Source: Drosophila persimilis
Taxonomy: Eukaryota > Arthropoda > Insecta > Diptera > Drosophilidae
Assembly (NCBI RefSeq): GCF_003286085.1
Contig: NW_020825706.1
Span: forward strand, 1,984,001 to 2,048,000
DNA: 64,000 bases
Direction of reading: 5' to 3'
Positions within the stretch are counted from its first letter, which is position 1. Each line of letters starts with the position of its first letter. The position numbers and the translations under genes are program-made. Below the pieces are notes generated by a model that did no database searches, was not told the DNA's origin, and saw only the letters and a list, made by a program, of their open reading frames with translations. This document shows, piece by piece, positions 11,291-24,394 of this stretch.

Positions 11291-12427
11291 AAAAAACTCA
11301 ACTAGGATCCGTTTGATCCGCCAGCATCTAACAATGCTCCTACTATTTCAATCTGCTCCGATGTCTGGGAGTCAACATGTGCCTGCCTCTATGTACCCAT
11401 ATGTGATTCCGAAATTTAGTCGTGAATTTTTGTAACACTATACAGAAGACTACACTAGACGCTGCACACTCAATCTGCGTATCTCTCTCGGCGCCATTTT
11501 CAGCACTTCACTGGCTTAAACCATTAAAAAACAGCGCATCTACCTAAACGAATTAAACGATTCAACAACTGTAGCGTAAAGTGCGCTTGGAAGAGAAAAT
11601 TCGCTGCGGAGGTTTAAGAACGCTCCGAGGAGAAGTTATGCTGCGGAGATTTGATTTTTATCCGAGGATAATTGGAGGCGGAGGATGAATTGCACTCCGA
11701 GGATAGAAGGGAAGAGGAATTTTTATTTAACAGAACGAGTGAAGCTTTTGGAACAAGGACTACTTCAAAATATGGGTGCGGGGAATCCACGGGTGCACCG
11801 ATTGGCTTCGGCGACGTTGGTTATACGCATATACGCGTTTTTTACGACGCACTCATACAATTAAATCTAAGCCTCACGTATTGGTATTTTAAACCGCCAC
11901 TGTCCTGTATGTATGCAAATATATGAAAACATAACGGTGTCGAGAATCTTACTCTTATTCTAATTTCGGCCAACAAGCGAATCCGGGGGCATATGATCCT
12001 CCACCGGCGCACCAGAGCAATACCAGCGCCTACAACCGACAATTGCAAGTCTGCAATTGGAATTAAACCGCCAACGCTGCAAGATGCTTGGCGAGGAGGT
12101 CACCGGTCATTTACATATGGAGAGCGAAGATAAGTGGTGTCCGGACAAACAAGGCGGTTGCCTTTACGGCCGCCTCTGCCCGGTAAAATGCCAGTTACGT
12201 CCGTCAGTTGCCTATGGAGGAGTAAGTAGGAATACAGAATAAAATGAATAAATAGTTATTTCTCTCTCTATTTATTTCCACAGCGCAGGAATAATCACGA
12301 ATAAGGGCCTAACGCGTCAGAGTAGTGGTTGGAGAGCAACCGTTCGCATTTGAGCAGTTAGTAGCTTGATAGCATCATGATAGTCGCAAAACCATCGATA
12401 GAAGCGGCTAGTAAAAAACATCGATAC
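11291..12427. other. Intergenic DNA with one coding-like fragment
   Basis: Between about 11945 and 12056 on the plus strand, a frame reads SYSNFGQQANPGAYDPPP then AHQSNTSAYNRQLQ and stops. A second frame, 12057-12242, reads NRQRCKMLGEEVTGHL and is cysteine-rich. These may be remnants of one exon split by a frameshift. I do not recognise them. The rest shows nothing I can support. Confidence 0.3.
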
Positions 12428-12435
12428 TATCGATA
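12428..12435 (+). promoter_or_regulatory. DRE motif (TATCGATA) upstream of Sil1
   Basis: A perfect DREF-binding octamer, about 105 bp before the Sil1 ATG, with additional CATCGATA and CTCGATGG half-sites around it (12390-12450). DREs are typical of housekeeping promoters, which suits an ER folding cofactor. Confidence 0.7.
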
Positions 12436-12540
12436 GTGCCCTCGATGGTTTGACACCTCTATAATCCACATTAATTAAAATTAAACAAATTCTTGTGAAA
12501 CACGTAATGTAAGCAGTCTAGACACAGCAGAGCACACAAA

Positions 12541-13874
12541 ATGAATGGTAAGCAGTTGTTTTTAGTTCTGGCCACTGTCCTGGTCCTGGGCAGCAGCCTA
12601 CAAGTGGAGGCGACAGAGACAACCGACAACAAGACCGGGCAATTTGTGCCCACGAAGGAATGGCAGGTGATCAACGAAGGTAATGTGGGGGAATTACGTG
12701 TACTATGCAGATATATTACTAATTCAAGAAGCATTGCCTTACAGGTCAGGCAATACCAAAGGGCTTACACGTGCGCATTAATTTGCAGACCGGCCTGAAA
12801 GAAGCCAAGTTGCTGGACGAGAGCGAACGTGGCACAGCGCTGCAGAGCAGCCAGACAATAGACGAAACTGACGGTGAACCGCTGCCCCTGGACTACAAGA
12901 AAGATTTGATTGAGGCGTCGCAGCGCCACGCCAAGGAGTACGTGGAGCTACGAAAGGCCTACAAGGAGTTCCAGAAGAATTTTCGGACCGATGGCGAGCT
13001 GGTTGTTCAACTGATCGGACAGTACCGAAACTTCAGCAAGAACCCCTTGGAGTCCGAGCTGAAGCCCAAGCTGGACGCACTGGAGACTCTGGAGTTTTTG
13101 CTCCATCAAATCGATAATGCCTTGGTGTTCATTGATAACGGCGGATTGGATGACGTGTTGCTGCCGATCGTTGTGAACGACACAAATACGGCGCTAAGAG
13201 TATCCGCCATGCGAGTGCTGGGCTCCCTGACGAGCAACAATCCCAAGGCCCAAATCAAGGTGTTTGAGAAGAGCTTCGGTTCCCATCTGTCCCAGATAAT
13301 CATCAGCTCCACAAATACTGCAGAAATCTCCTCGGCGTTACATGCCTTTGGGGCGCTGCTGCGAAAGTTCCCGCTGGCCCAAAAGCGCGTCCTCTCCACC
13401 TCGGGCACACAGGCTCTGATTCGGGTCCTCCGCAGCCCGGAAATGGAGCTTCGCAGCAAGGGAAAAGTGGTAACGCTGATCAGTGATTTGGTCCAGGAGA
13501 AGCGTTTTGCTCTGGAGGGCAGCAAAGACATGCCAGATGCCGCCTCGTCCACCGCCCAGTATGTGCTCATCGAGTTTGAGCCCTGGCTGGAGACTCAGGG
13601 CTACTGCAGAGCATTGGATGATGTGCTATCCAAGGACTTCCTGCACTTGTTGGACCAACCCGAGCTAGTGGAGCAGTTCTCGACGGCCATATGGACCACG
13701 CAGAGTATGTGTCACAGCGTCTGGTCGCAGAGCTCGGCCCTGCGGCATGCCTTGCTCACGATCCGGAATAGATATGCCAACAGCAAGGATGAGTATCGCC
13801 TAGAGGTGTCGCATGCGCTGAACAATATCTGCAAAAGGCTCTACGACAAGGCGAAGCAGCACACAGAACTGTAG
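12541..13874 (+). CDS. Sil1: Sil1, nucleotide exchange factor for the ER Hsp70 BiP
   Basis: Exons 12541-12679 and 12745-13874 (65-bp intron, phase 1) give 422 residues. A signal peptide (MNGKQLFLVLATVLVLGSSL) is followed by FVPTKEWQVI and GQAIPKGLHVRINLQTGLKE, the conserved N-terminal block of SIL1 proteins. After a charged linker there is an all-helical armadillo-like body with characteristic strings such as LDALETLEFLLHQIDNALVF, NDTNTALRVSAMRVLGSL and ALHAFGALLRKFP. In the family this body wraps the BiP nucleotide-binding domain and releases ADP. The protein ends KQHTEL; HTEL resembles a KDEL-type retention signal. The open frame continues upstream of the acceptor at 12744, but only the spliced form joins the signal peptide. 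An upstream DRE suggests constitutive expression. Confidence 0.92.
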
Positions 13875-16800
13875 GTGGAAACGTAGCCAATTTTAGTTGT
13901 ATTTCGTATGTATTTAAGCTTATTATTTAAGTTGATTTGAATTCAATTCGAACGCCAAATCGCAGGACTCCAAATATGTTTAGGTTAAGTCTGAGGATAC
14001 TTATGTTAACACAGTTGCCAAGTACTTGTGATGCGCACAGAATGCTCTTAATGTAAAAATAGAACTGGTCATAAATGTCCGAGAGTGTTAGAGAAGGATT
14101 TCAAGATCCATTAGGCAGACCAATCAACCCGACAGTCCAACCAACCCCTCTGTCAGCTAATCAACCTCTCTATACTTTCCCCTTGTAGTAAAAAATGCCT
14201 TCAAGTACCCCATTTAAAGACCAATAAGGCGTACATAATCGACCTGCTCATAATGTAAGTCAACAGTATGGCCTGTCAGGGTGGCGGCAAGAAAAGAAAA
14301 GCAAAAACCCATTGAAAGCATGTCCCAAAAAACTACTTGAAAGGAAGCACGAAACTGTACAGGAAAGCCCCTTCTAAAAGGCAGGCAGAAAGGGAATGTA
14401 AGTGTGAGTGTGAGAGACTGTGCAATTATGTGGCGGCGTCGTCCAGCTCGAAGAATTACAGCAATTAACGGGGCATCCACATGCAAATGCAATGTCACTG
14501 AGCTGAGTCACGGAACGACAGGTGGAGTAGAGAGTGCAAAAGAGAGAGAACCGGCTCCAAGGGAGAGAATGAATGCCGGTAGTGTTAGGACGCCACTTGG
14601 GTTGGTTGTCATGGCGAAAATGCAAGGTAAACAGAGAGAAAGAGAGTGAGAGAGCGCGGAAACTTGCATTCGATAAGGAAGAAGGGGTTGAAAAAGCCCG
14701 CCCAGTGGAGCATAACGAAAGCACAAGTGAACTGAGAATTGCATGTGAGAGAAAGCAGAAAGAGCAGGGAGAGCGGGAGGAGCCATAGTCTGGAGTCTTC
14801 AAAGGTGTATTAACATGCGGTGAGGCATTTTCTATCACTATATTGAAACCCACTTTGAACACTATATAATGTAAGAGGAAGAATGGATCTCTTTCTGAGA
14901 ATGCTTTACCCTCTCACTAAGTACCCTGTGGATTACACTCATCAATTTAACCGTCCATTGAGATGAGCTGGGGCGCGTGCGCCATGGAGTGATTCTCGTT
15001 ACCCATCGCCTGTCCCGTCGTCTGTGTGGCTGCTTTCCGTTTCTTTTGTGCTTCTTTTTATGTTGTGTTGTATGGCGGCAAAGAGAAGCTTCAATCGAAA
15101 CGCTTGACGAGTGATGTGGAAACATTTTCAACGCAACACAGCACGGGCCGAGAGACGTCACCAGTCCAGAGAGTGGCTTCCACTCTCCACCACCAAGAGC
15201 ACATGTGTGTGTGTGTGAGAATGTATGCAGGTGGAGCATAAGTCCGAACGGAACGGAACGCACACCGGCTTTACCTTACAGGCTGTTGCTGCTGCTGCTA
15301 CTCTTTCTGTTTGCCTCACCTGGCGGTTGTTAGGGGGCATGGCTCGGCTCGGCTCGGCTTGGCCCGTTCCCTGGTTGTGGCAACATTATGGAAAATCAGT
15401 TTGTGTTTGGATCGTGATGAGCTCGTGCGGCGCGACGGAGTGGTAGCAAATGTGCCTCGCCTGGATAACTCTTAGCTCTAACTTCCATCTTTGTGATGTG
15501 TGCCCCTAACAGCAGTGCAAAGTTGAAGAATCTATAATGCCAAAAAGGAATAGCCCGACAAAGCGACAAAGTGCAGATACAAGGATACAAGAAATACATT
15601 CCAAGGAATAGGTTTTAATTGTGACTGTGCTTAAAGGTTATTAGTGGAAACAACCCTTTCTAGAGACTGTATTTTTTTGTTCATACGTTATACAGGACAT
15701 TCCAGAACCCATTGATATTCCTTTGAATCCTTCACCTGAACTGAGCAGATTTCTTACATATGTATGTATTCATTCTCTGATCTTTTTCTTTGAAGTAATC
15801 TTTGAAGCGACCCTTCCAAAATATTGGAAACCATATGATGGAATATTCAGACCTTTTCCGAAGAAATATATATCTTTAGATCCTAAAAGAAAATGTTTTT
15901 TTCAGAAAAAATTCCATTTTACACCATACATTTCCTCTGGTCATGCATCATCTCATCATCCATTAGGTTCCTTGAACTACAAATCAGGGAAAACTCGTTG
16001 CTTGTGAATATTGGAAAATGTAACCGTTTTTCCACAGGTGAATGACTTTTTTGTGCGCTTCCGCGAGTTTCCGGTCAGAAAAACGTTTTCATTTTCGCCC
16101 AATAGCCAACGGCCAACCGGCCAGTGGCTGATTTGTATGCAAATGTTTGTCTGTGCCACCATCCCATGCAACACCCCATCCACACCATACTCACACTTTC
16201 CCCACCTGCCTACCCTGGCTGTGGCATGCCATAAATCCTGGCCATAAAGAAGCTCCTTTCCCTTGCCTTCCCGAGGGGAAAGCGTCTGAAATTCTTGTAC
16301 GATTGTGGACAGGAACGGAACCAAGGAAACAACTACAAAAACTATTTAACAGGCGGTTAGGTTTGTTGTTGTTGTTCTTGCTGCTTGGTGGATGGTAAAA
16401 TGCCGCCAATTCCGTTGGTGGCAACAACTAAGGCAATGTGGCAACGCAACCGACCAACCCAAGCGACCCCCGCGACTCAGAGGTGACATGTGTGCGACAT
16501 TTGTGCCACAAGCAAAAAGACAAAGAATCGCTTAAAGAAAGAGTACCCAGAAGAATACGTATGCTAAAGATGAAGAATGACTTTCGGTTGGGGCAGGGGG
16601 GTTCGCGGAGGTCGGGCTAATGTTCCAGTTGCTTTGGTTTCTGTGCCAAAGTGTTTTGTCTATCTAATAATCTTGTAATAATCTAGAAGACTGTTGTGCA
16701 GATTCTGGTTACACCTACTCCTCCTCCTCCCCGTATGGTGTATGATACTTAACTATTTCCCTCCTTTGCCATTTGTACCAATTACAGAGCACACAACAAA

Positions 16801-17041
16801 AGAAAACCTTCCCATAAATTCCATTAGAGAACGTTTATATAGAACATCACTGATATAACGAAATTTAGTGGCTGTCATAGAAAGGAAACATGCAATAAAG
16901 AGGAGACTTTAATTATGGAAAGTATAAAGAAATTGCAAGTGAACAAAGATCGCTAGAAGAATAAAGAAAACTATATGGTTTGTGTGGAGCTAAAGACTTG
17001 GTTATTGGTTAATCGGAATACAATATACATTGCTTTGCAAA
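13875..17041. other. Intergenic: Sil1 3' flank and cadherin upstream region
   Basis: No coding exon is recognisable. The 14400-14800 stretch is GA-rich simple sequence and 15190-15215 is a TG repeat. Long open frames here (for example 14374-14862 on the minus strand) are low-complexity artefacts. Promoter and 5' UTR sequences of the cadherin are likely near 16800-17041, but I saw no clear core motif. Confidence 0.45.
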
Positions 17042-20000
17042 ATGTGGATAAAACATCATTGGATATGCTACCTGATTGCCGTGTTCTGCTGGCTAGATAA
17101 GGGTAAGTTCTTAAGGCTATATAACGGAGGGACGGGATTGATTTAATATTATCTCTCTTTTAAATATGGGCATTTATATTCTGGCGTTATGTTACATTCG
17201 TACGACAAAAATTTAAAGATATATGTAAGCCAAAATATAACCTGATGTTACGTTATAAATAACAGAAGTGGTTCTTGAGGCTGGGTTGGAATTAACTGTA
17301 TACAAATTTGTTTGATAATATATGAAGTATTGAACCTGATGTTACGTTACAAAAAACAGAAGTGGTTCTTGAGGCTGGGTTGGGATTAATTGTATACAAA
17401 TTTGTGTGATAATATATGAAGTATTGAACATTAGGGGTAGGGGGCTTGCCTCCTAGTTTCCTTTAAGTTATTTAACTTCTGAACGGTTTTTTGGTGCTCA
17501 AATTGCCATAATATTCCTTAAAATTCCTTTCCGTCATCCAGGAGGCAGTAGTATACCTTTCTCATTGGAATGTCGGTTGAGTAACTGCCTTTGACGAGTG
17601 TCTTATGTTGTCTTTGTTAATCGAAAACAAACAAAGTAATTAACCGCATGTAACCCTCGAAAAGTAAAAACTGAACACTGAAAAATAGTGAAATTCCTAG
17701 CGAGACTCGATAAATTAAACGCAAAAGAAAAGTCAGGCTCGGATAACAGACGGAGACGTCAACGTCAACGTCGTTCTGGTCCAACGATTTATGACGGATA
17801 CAAGTTTTTACGTGACTTACTTGTATCGTCTCGTAAGTAGTGCCCTGCCCAGCCCTGCCCCCCCATGGGGCAGCTAAGATAGAAGTAATTTTGCTCCAGT
17901 TTGAAGTTCCATTTAGTGCATTAATTTCGGTTCATTACATTGTCATACATCAGCGATTGCCACCGCCTGCCTGGAGCGCTAGATAGAGCTTCTATTCGCA
18001 TTCCGGTTGCTGTTCTTTAATGGGGAATTGGGGGATTGGGGTTGTCACAGTTCAGGTTCTGCCTTAACGGGTCTGTCTGTCTGCTTGACCTGTGCCACAA
18101 AAAGATTGATTGCGAAATGCTTATGCCGATGCTTATGATGTTTAACCAGACAGAACTCTACTCTCGAAGCAGCCACAAGTTGTGGCGCATACGAATCCCA
18201 AAAATATATATATGTATATGTATGTACATACATATGTGCATGCCTCCCCCCAAAGTCAGTGGCCCAGACCGAGGAGTTTGACGTTTCGTTTCGTTCATGG
18301 AAATCACCAAGCTGAACGGTTTTTCTTTATTTCTTTTTTTCTTTTTTTTGGAAAACCAAAACAAACCGAATAAAAATTTGTTTTCTGAACTTTGCTGTTG
18401 ATTGTTGAAACCTTTCTGCGGTGGCGGTGTCTCCTACTCGTACTTTTATTCATATTCATATTCATATTCACCTACTTGGCCAAAATAAATTTGTTCAGCT
18501 GCAAACTCACTTTCATTTGTTCAACTCTCCCCCTCCACTCCTCCTGCGCCTTACTTTTTGCGAAAACTAAACAGAACTTATGCAATCTGGAAATGGAGTT
18601 GGCGTTGGAGCTGTTGTGGGGGTCTGTGTTGGATCTTTAATCTCTAGCTTATTTGTGCAGAGCTTCACGGATTTCCGCTTGAGATATTTGCACTTTATGA
18701 GTATGGATGGGTTTTGGTTTTGGAACCAGCTTTGTTAGTCGATGGCTCTAATTAGTCGTTGTTTTTTACATAAAATGGGGATTACACATAATGCATTTTC
18801 CATTAATTAGTAGGATGGTTACCCAATCCGCAATCCTAATCCTGTTAGCTGCCTTGCCAAATTGTCTTCTCAAAAAAAAAAAAACATTCAAAAAACTTTC
18901 CATTTTCTTCCGAAAGTAAGCCAAACTCAAGCCAGTACGTGAGCTATCAGCACACATCTTTGTAACTCCATCTCTTGATTTGGTAATAAATTCCCTCGCA
19001 GCAATTAGACTAATTTCAGAAACGTTTTCATCAGCAGCCAAAGAAAGTCTGCCATCTGGCATCCGAGTGTTTGCATTGCCCAATGTCACAACAATTAACC
19101 TACAACAAAGATCTTGAGAATGAGTAGAGTAGAAGATTTCACTCCACTCCACTCCAACGTACAGTACACGTACGAGTACATCTGTATATCTCATCTGCCT
19201 GGCATAAAGAGAAATTCCCGCCGGAGATCATACAATACAACATACATACATATGTGACCGTCAGTCAGGGTCATTGCAAACAGTTTGCAACCGAAACCGT
19301 TTACCAGAACGAACAGGAACCGAGAAAAAAACACACAGAAATTAAAGAAGAAGAAGCTAAGAACGGGTCTATAGCTAAAAACTGGAAATAATTATGAGAA
19401 ATACTTGAAAAAGTTTGCTATTGCACTAACCCAAAAAAAAAAGGTGTTATGTCATGCTCTCATAGGGGTGTTAGGTAATGGAGAACAGAACTATAGGGTT
19501 TTCTCTAGAGAGGGAGTAGTAGAGAGAGTAATAATACATACTCTTTGAAGATCTCATACCAGTAAATTGGGGAAGCTTATCAGAAAAGCGATATGATATA
19601 GATACATACATATTAAGTTCAAGGGACGTTTTTCGTATCGGTATGCTCTTGAAGTTTGAGAAACGTAAGAGAAATGGCATTGGAATATATTACAGCTTTT
19701 AGAAAAAACCTCACGAATATACAGTCCAGGGATCTTTATCGATCCTGGTACTTATTCTGAAAATATTCAATGTTAATCTCTTATAAGTTTCTCTTCACGA
19801 CATACCTTTAGGAATAAGTTGGGATAATTGTTTAAACAATTTACTGTAAATGTATCTTGGCACCACTTTGTGTGTAGTCTGGGGAAAGGTAAAGTGTTTT
19901 CCTTCCAGCAAATTTGCATGACTATTCAGAGTTAGAGTTAACGTTTACCCATTGCACCCATAACACAATTAGATATCAGAGCTTGTCCGGAAACGCTGCA

Positions 20001-23000
20001 TCAGCTGCAAGTCGAGCAGCGGCATCTACGAGTACGTGTATGTTCCATTTGGCCAACTGCCAGGCGATAGCGATGGCGATGGCCAAGTTTAGCCACATGT
20101 GAGAATGGAAATGGTAATGGGGGAACTGGACTGGGGACTGGACCCGATTGTTTGTTGTGGTGGTTCGTTCGGTGGTTGGTCTTCAAAGCTCTCCGGCACG
20201 ATGGACGATGCCTTGAATTGCAGCAATGAAATGAAAGAAAAACGGAAGCTTAGTAGAGCGTATCCATTCAAAGACCGAGAGCAAACACATGTCTAGGCTG
20301 TGGGTCGGATAGGCTGACTCACTGCAACACTGGACCGCACTCCGAGTCCGACTGTGGTGGCTTCCTCTTGTAGCTTGTAGCTTGTAGCGCTGTAATTTGC
20401 TTTAAGCTTGCGATAATTGCAAGTCGAGAGCCGAAAGTAAACCCGAAAGGGAGAGAGTCCAGTCCGTTCCGTGCAATTCATTTCACTTTATACCTGTACC
20501 GTTGTCTTCTTTTAATTTTCAGCCACCATTGGAGCGATACTGGACTCGCGCTGCTATCTGGAGGGTGGCGGCTCGGCGGAGAGTTTCCTGGCCACCGAAG
20601 ATCTGGAGGTGGGCTCCATAATTGGCAAACTGCGCATCAATGGCGATCCAAATGCAGAGACTGGCGACATCACCCTGTCGCTGAGGGAGAAGACTGCGCC
20701 CGTTGAGATTTTGGCAGGGAGCAAGGACCTGGCCTTGTCTGTGGAACTGGACAAGGAGGGTGTCAGAGGTCCCTCGTCGATATATGTAAATGTTATATGC
20801 ATAAGGAGGCATTCAACGGATCCGGTAAGTGAAAGCAGGGAATAATAGCATTTAGTTCCACAGGAAGTTCAATCTAGAACAATGAGAGCAACACTCAAAG
20901 TAATTGTCGATCAGCTTAACGGAGCAATTAATCTAGCCCGGAGTCCTTTCCTTCCTTCCCTCCTGGTCAGTGGCCGCATTTTCTTGAAGTTTTCCATTTT
21001 GTGGGCTACCGCATTCCACACCTGCAAAGGCACCCCCTTGGGTCCTTACGTGCAATGGTCGTAATGGCGGGGCCAAACAATTAACCTATATTGAAGTGTG
21101 TTCCTTACCCCACCTCCAGCTAGCTGGCAGTGCGTGTTCCCTTTCCTTGGAAAGGTCCTGTTGTGGTTTAGAGCTTGTTAAATTCGGGAAAACACGTTTC
21201 GCAGAGAAGTTGCAGGTTTTCGTAGAACTCAATAAACAATTGAAAACTTTTAGCCAGATGCCCGCACAGGCCAGGCCAGACAATAGACGCCCATTTCAAT
21301 TTTAGAATCAACAACGAAATGTGTTGGCTCCAACTTTCAAGTCAAGGAGTAGCCCAAGGAGCAGGAGGAGTCGGTTGCAAGCCACCCTTCGTATGTGTGG
21401 GGGCCTGTGGTTAGCATTAGCTGTGGCTCGGGCTGTGGTGGCCATAAATTAGCCATTAGAGCTTCCGCCTGACGGTACGGGAAGGTCTGGGTGGGAGATT
21501 GGCGAGAGGCGTGTGGCGCTAAACATGCAAATATATGCAGGACTCTTGGGCTTTGAACTCTAGGGAGGTCAGTGACCAGTCAGGCGGCGGACCTAGTCCT
21601 AGTCCTAGTCCAGTGTTTGCTGAATCCAAAGTTCTTTCCTTTGCTCACCCCCTAGAGCTTCGTCATCCCCGTCAATGTGCGCGTGACGGACGTCAATGAT
21701 AATGCCCCCCAGTGGATTGGCACCCCCTACACGCTGACCCTGTCCGAGGTGACGGTCCCAGGGACAAGGATACTGCAGGGAGCCCGTGCCGAGGATGCCG
21801 ATCAGCCAGGTCCCTTCTCCACCGTCGAGTATCAGGTGCTGCCCGGACCCTATGCGGAGCTCGTGCAGTTCCTCAATCCCCTAGAGGGCACTCTGGTGCT
21901 GAGGAAGGCTCTGGACTACGAGCAGTTGCAGAATTTCACGGTGAAGCTGAGGGCCCAGGATCAGGGAACGCCGGCACGCCACTCGGACACATTGCTGCGC
22001 GTGGTGATCACCGATGCGGACGATCAGAATCCCAAGTTCCAGCGGGAATCCTACAGCGCAGAGCTGCCCAATGATGGTCGTCCCGGAGAACTGCGCATGC
22101 GCCCCGAGCCCCTCAAGGCCGTGGATCAGGACGAGGGCATCTGTGCGCCCATTCAATACACCATTGTCCAGTCGCAGGACGCCAAGTACTTCCGCATCCA
22201 TCCGCACAACGGACAAATCACCCTGCTGACGCCCATTGGCTATGGGGAGATCGCTCACGGGGCCACGCTGGTTGTAAAGGCCACGCAGATCGACAATCCC
22301 GATCGCTATGCCCTGACCACAGTCCAGCTAACGCGCCCTGGCAGCCACAGCGATCTCAGCACGCTCTCCTTTGTCCAAAAGCGCTTCGTGATGCGCATTC
22401 GCGAGGACACGGCTGTGGGCAATCGTATCCTGGCGCTGCCCACAAACAAGCCGGGAAAACACTTGAAATACACCATACCAGATCCCGTCAACTCTCAGTT
22501 CTTCAGCGTGGGATCGCTAGGGGAACTGGTGCTGGCCAAGCCGCTTGACTACGAGAAGATGACAAAGCACGAGTTCCAGGTACTGGCCACCGATGGGATG
22601 ACCAACAGCACAGCGGAACTGACTCTAGAGGTGATTGATGTCAACGACTGGGAGCCGCGATTCCGTGAGACCCACTACGAGTTTATGGTGCCCAAAAGCG
22701 TGAGTATTCTAGGGAAATACTTTAAACAGAATGATCCATTATCTAAATCCCTTCCAGCAGTCGCTGCAGTCGCGCACGGACACCTTTGAGGGTGTACTGA
22801 TTGGCAAGGTGGAGGCAGCCGATGGGGATCGCAATGACAAGCTGGAGCTATCTCTGCGCGGCCAGCATGCCGGGCTCTTTGAGATCGATGCCACTGGGAA
22901 CATCTACATGCGGCCGGAGCAGCTGCAGAGCCTGAATGAGTCGACGGTGCATCTGATAGCCATTGCCACGGACACAGGAGTGCCGCCCAGGAGCACCTCT

Positions 23001-23825
23001 GTGCCAGTGAGCGTGACAATGGAGGGACTGACGCTGGCCCAGTCCGGCTGGAACAGCAATATGCTGGGGATGTTTGGCATGATTGTTGGCCTCTTCCTGA
23101 TGATCATCTTGGCCCTTACCTGCTACATTGTGCGATCCAAGAAGCAGGGTAAGAGCAGTGCCAGTGCCCTGGGTCTCGGCCGGAATAGGGTCCACAGCCA
23201 GGCGCACAGCAGCGTTTCGTCCGCTAATCTGGTGACCCACGAAAAGCTGGCAGGGAATGGCAATGGCGCCAGCGTGACCAGCGGCGGTGTCTCGGTGCTG
23301 CACATGAAGCATGGCGGGAACATCACTATGGCCAATCCCATGAACAACGGGTTGCATCATGTGGCCAGTGGCGCCAGCAGCAGCATGGCTCTGGGCAGTT
23401 CCGCGGCTCTTCTGGAGCGGGAACGGGAGCGCGAGAGGGAGCGCCAGCGGGAGAGCTATGCAGCCACAGTTCGCAGTAAGTTGGAGCTACATTCTGCCGC
23501 TTCCTTTCAGCCTATCCCCCGCAAAACTCATCCCGAACATTGACTATTAATAGTCTTCTTGCCAGGCATCGTTTCGAGGGCCTCGGCCAATGGCCAGCTG
23601 TACGAGGAGGACGAGATCGAGCACGACTCTCTGCAGACGTCGACGACGACGCCGGAGAACAACAATCGGAAAGTGCCGGCCCCAGTAGGAGCTGTGGGTG
23701 GTGCAATGGGTGGAAATGGTGTCACCACCATCACCACCGCCTCGGCCAATGCGGGCCAGTCCAATCTGCTGTCTGCCACCGATGCCATGGGCTCCTCGGA
23801 GAACAATCTGACGGTCTACTTCTAG
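17042..23825 (+). CDS. Cad96Cb: Single-pass cadherin with five cadherin repeats, probably Cad96Cb
   Basis: Five coding exons: 17042-17102 (signal peptide), 20523-20824, 21656-22699, 22758-23475 and 23566-23825, giving 794 residues. The phases close exactly. Calcium-binding linker motifs are visible: DVNDNAPQW near residue 131, DADDQNPKF near 235 and DVNDWEPRF near 440, with LDYE hallmarks in repeats 2 and 4. I count five repeats, the first and third degenerate (the third ends without a DxNDN linker). A transmembrane segment (MLGMFGMIVGLFLMIILALT...) sits at about 571-595. The cytoplasmic tail of about 200 residues has an ERERERERER run followed by EDEIEHDSLQTSTTTPENNN and ends LTVYF. I see no catenin-binding motif, so it is not a classical cadherin. 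Size, architecture and the neighbouring Alg9 and takeout genes suggest Cad96Cb; the symbol is less certain than the family. The acceptor of exon 4 could also be three bases downstream. Confidence 0.88.
17241..17428. repeat. Tandem duplication, 2 x 94 bp, in cadherin intron 1
   Basis: Copy one is 17241-17334 and copy two 17335-17428. Both start CCTGATGTTACGTTA and end TATGAAGTATTGAA. Only a handful of substitutions separate them, so the duplication is recent. Confidence 0.92.
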
Positions 23826-24394
23826 AAGCTGGAGGGAGGATGGAGGTGATGAAGATGAGGAGTTGTAAATATCGCTGCTAAGTCAGTTTAGGATTAGGAT
23901 TAAGGCCCCCAGCACTGTGTATGTACATTGAGTAGACCAAATATAGCATTGTAAACAGTCCCCTCCCCGCACACGATTTTAGGCTAAGTCCAAGCGATTT
24001 CCATTGTAAAGTTTGCTTCCCAGAAGAGGTCCGATCCCACAGAGATCCCAGGGAATTCCAGTTTTTCAGCTAATCCAGAGCGTGTAAAACTTCTCGAAAT
24101 ACATGTATGTTTAAAGTATCTCGATGTCTATAATGCGAAGGTGTTAATTTCTACTTCGATTCGGAACGATCTTTACAACTTTGGCATGGGGCAAACATAA
24201 AAGCTGATACGAGTAGGAATCAAATCGGTGGACTTACAACATACTAAAATATGGAACATAAATCACTGGAAATTGTACAATTATAAAGGGGGAAAAGCGA
24301 AAAGAAATACTGGGAATACACAATTAAAATTAATTGATAGGAAAATGCTGTCGTCTGTACTCCTTCAGTCCGATGATCCGATCCGATCCGATTC
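23826..24394. other. Convergent 3' flanks of the cadherin and Alg9
   Basis: 569 bp between two stop codons facing each other. It holds the 3' UTRs and no further gene. Confidence 0.7.

Noticed and set aside
14374..14862. Long minus-strand open frame upstream of the cadherin
   Set aside because: It arises from GA/CT-rich simple sequence, has no domain features, and overlaps other random frames.
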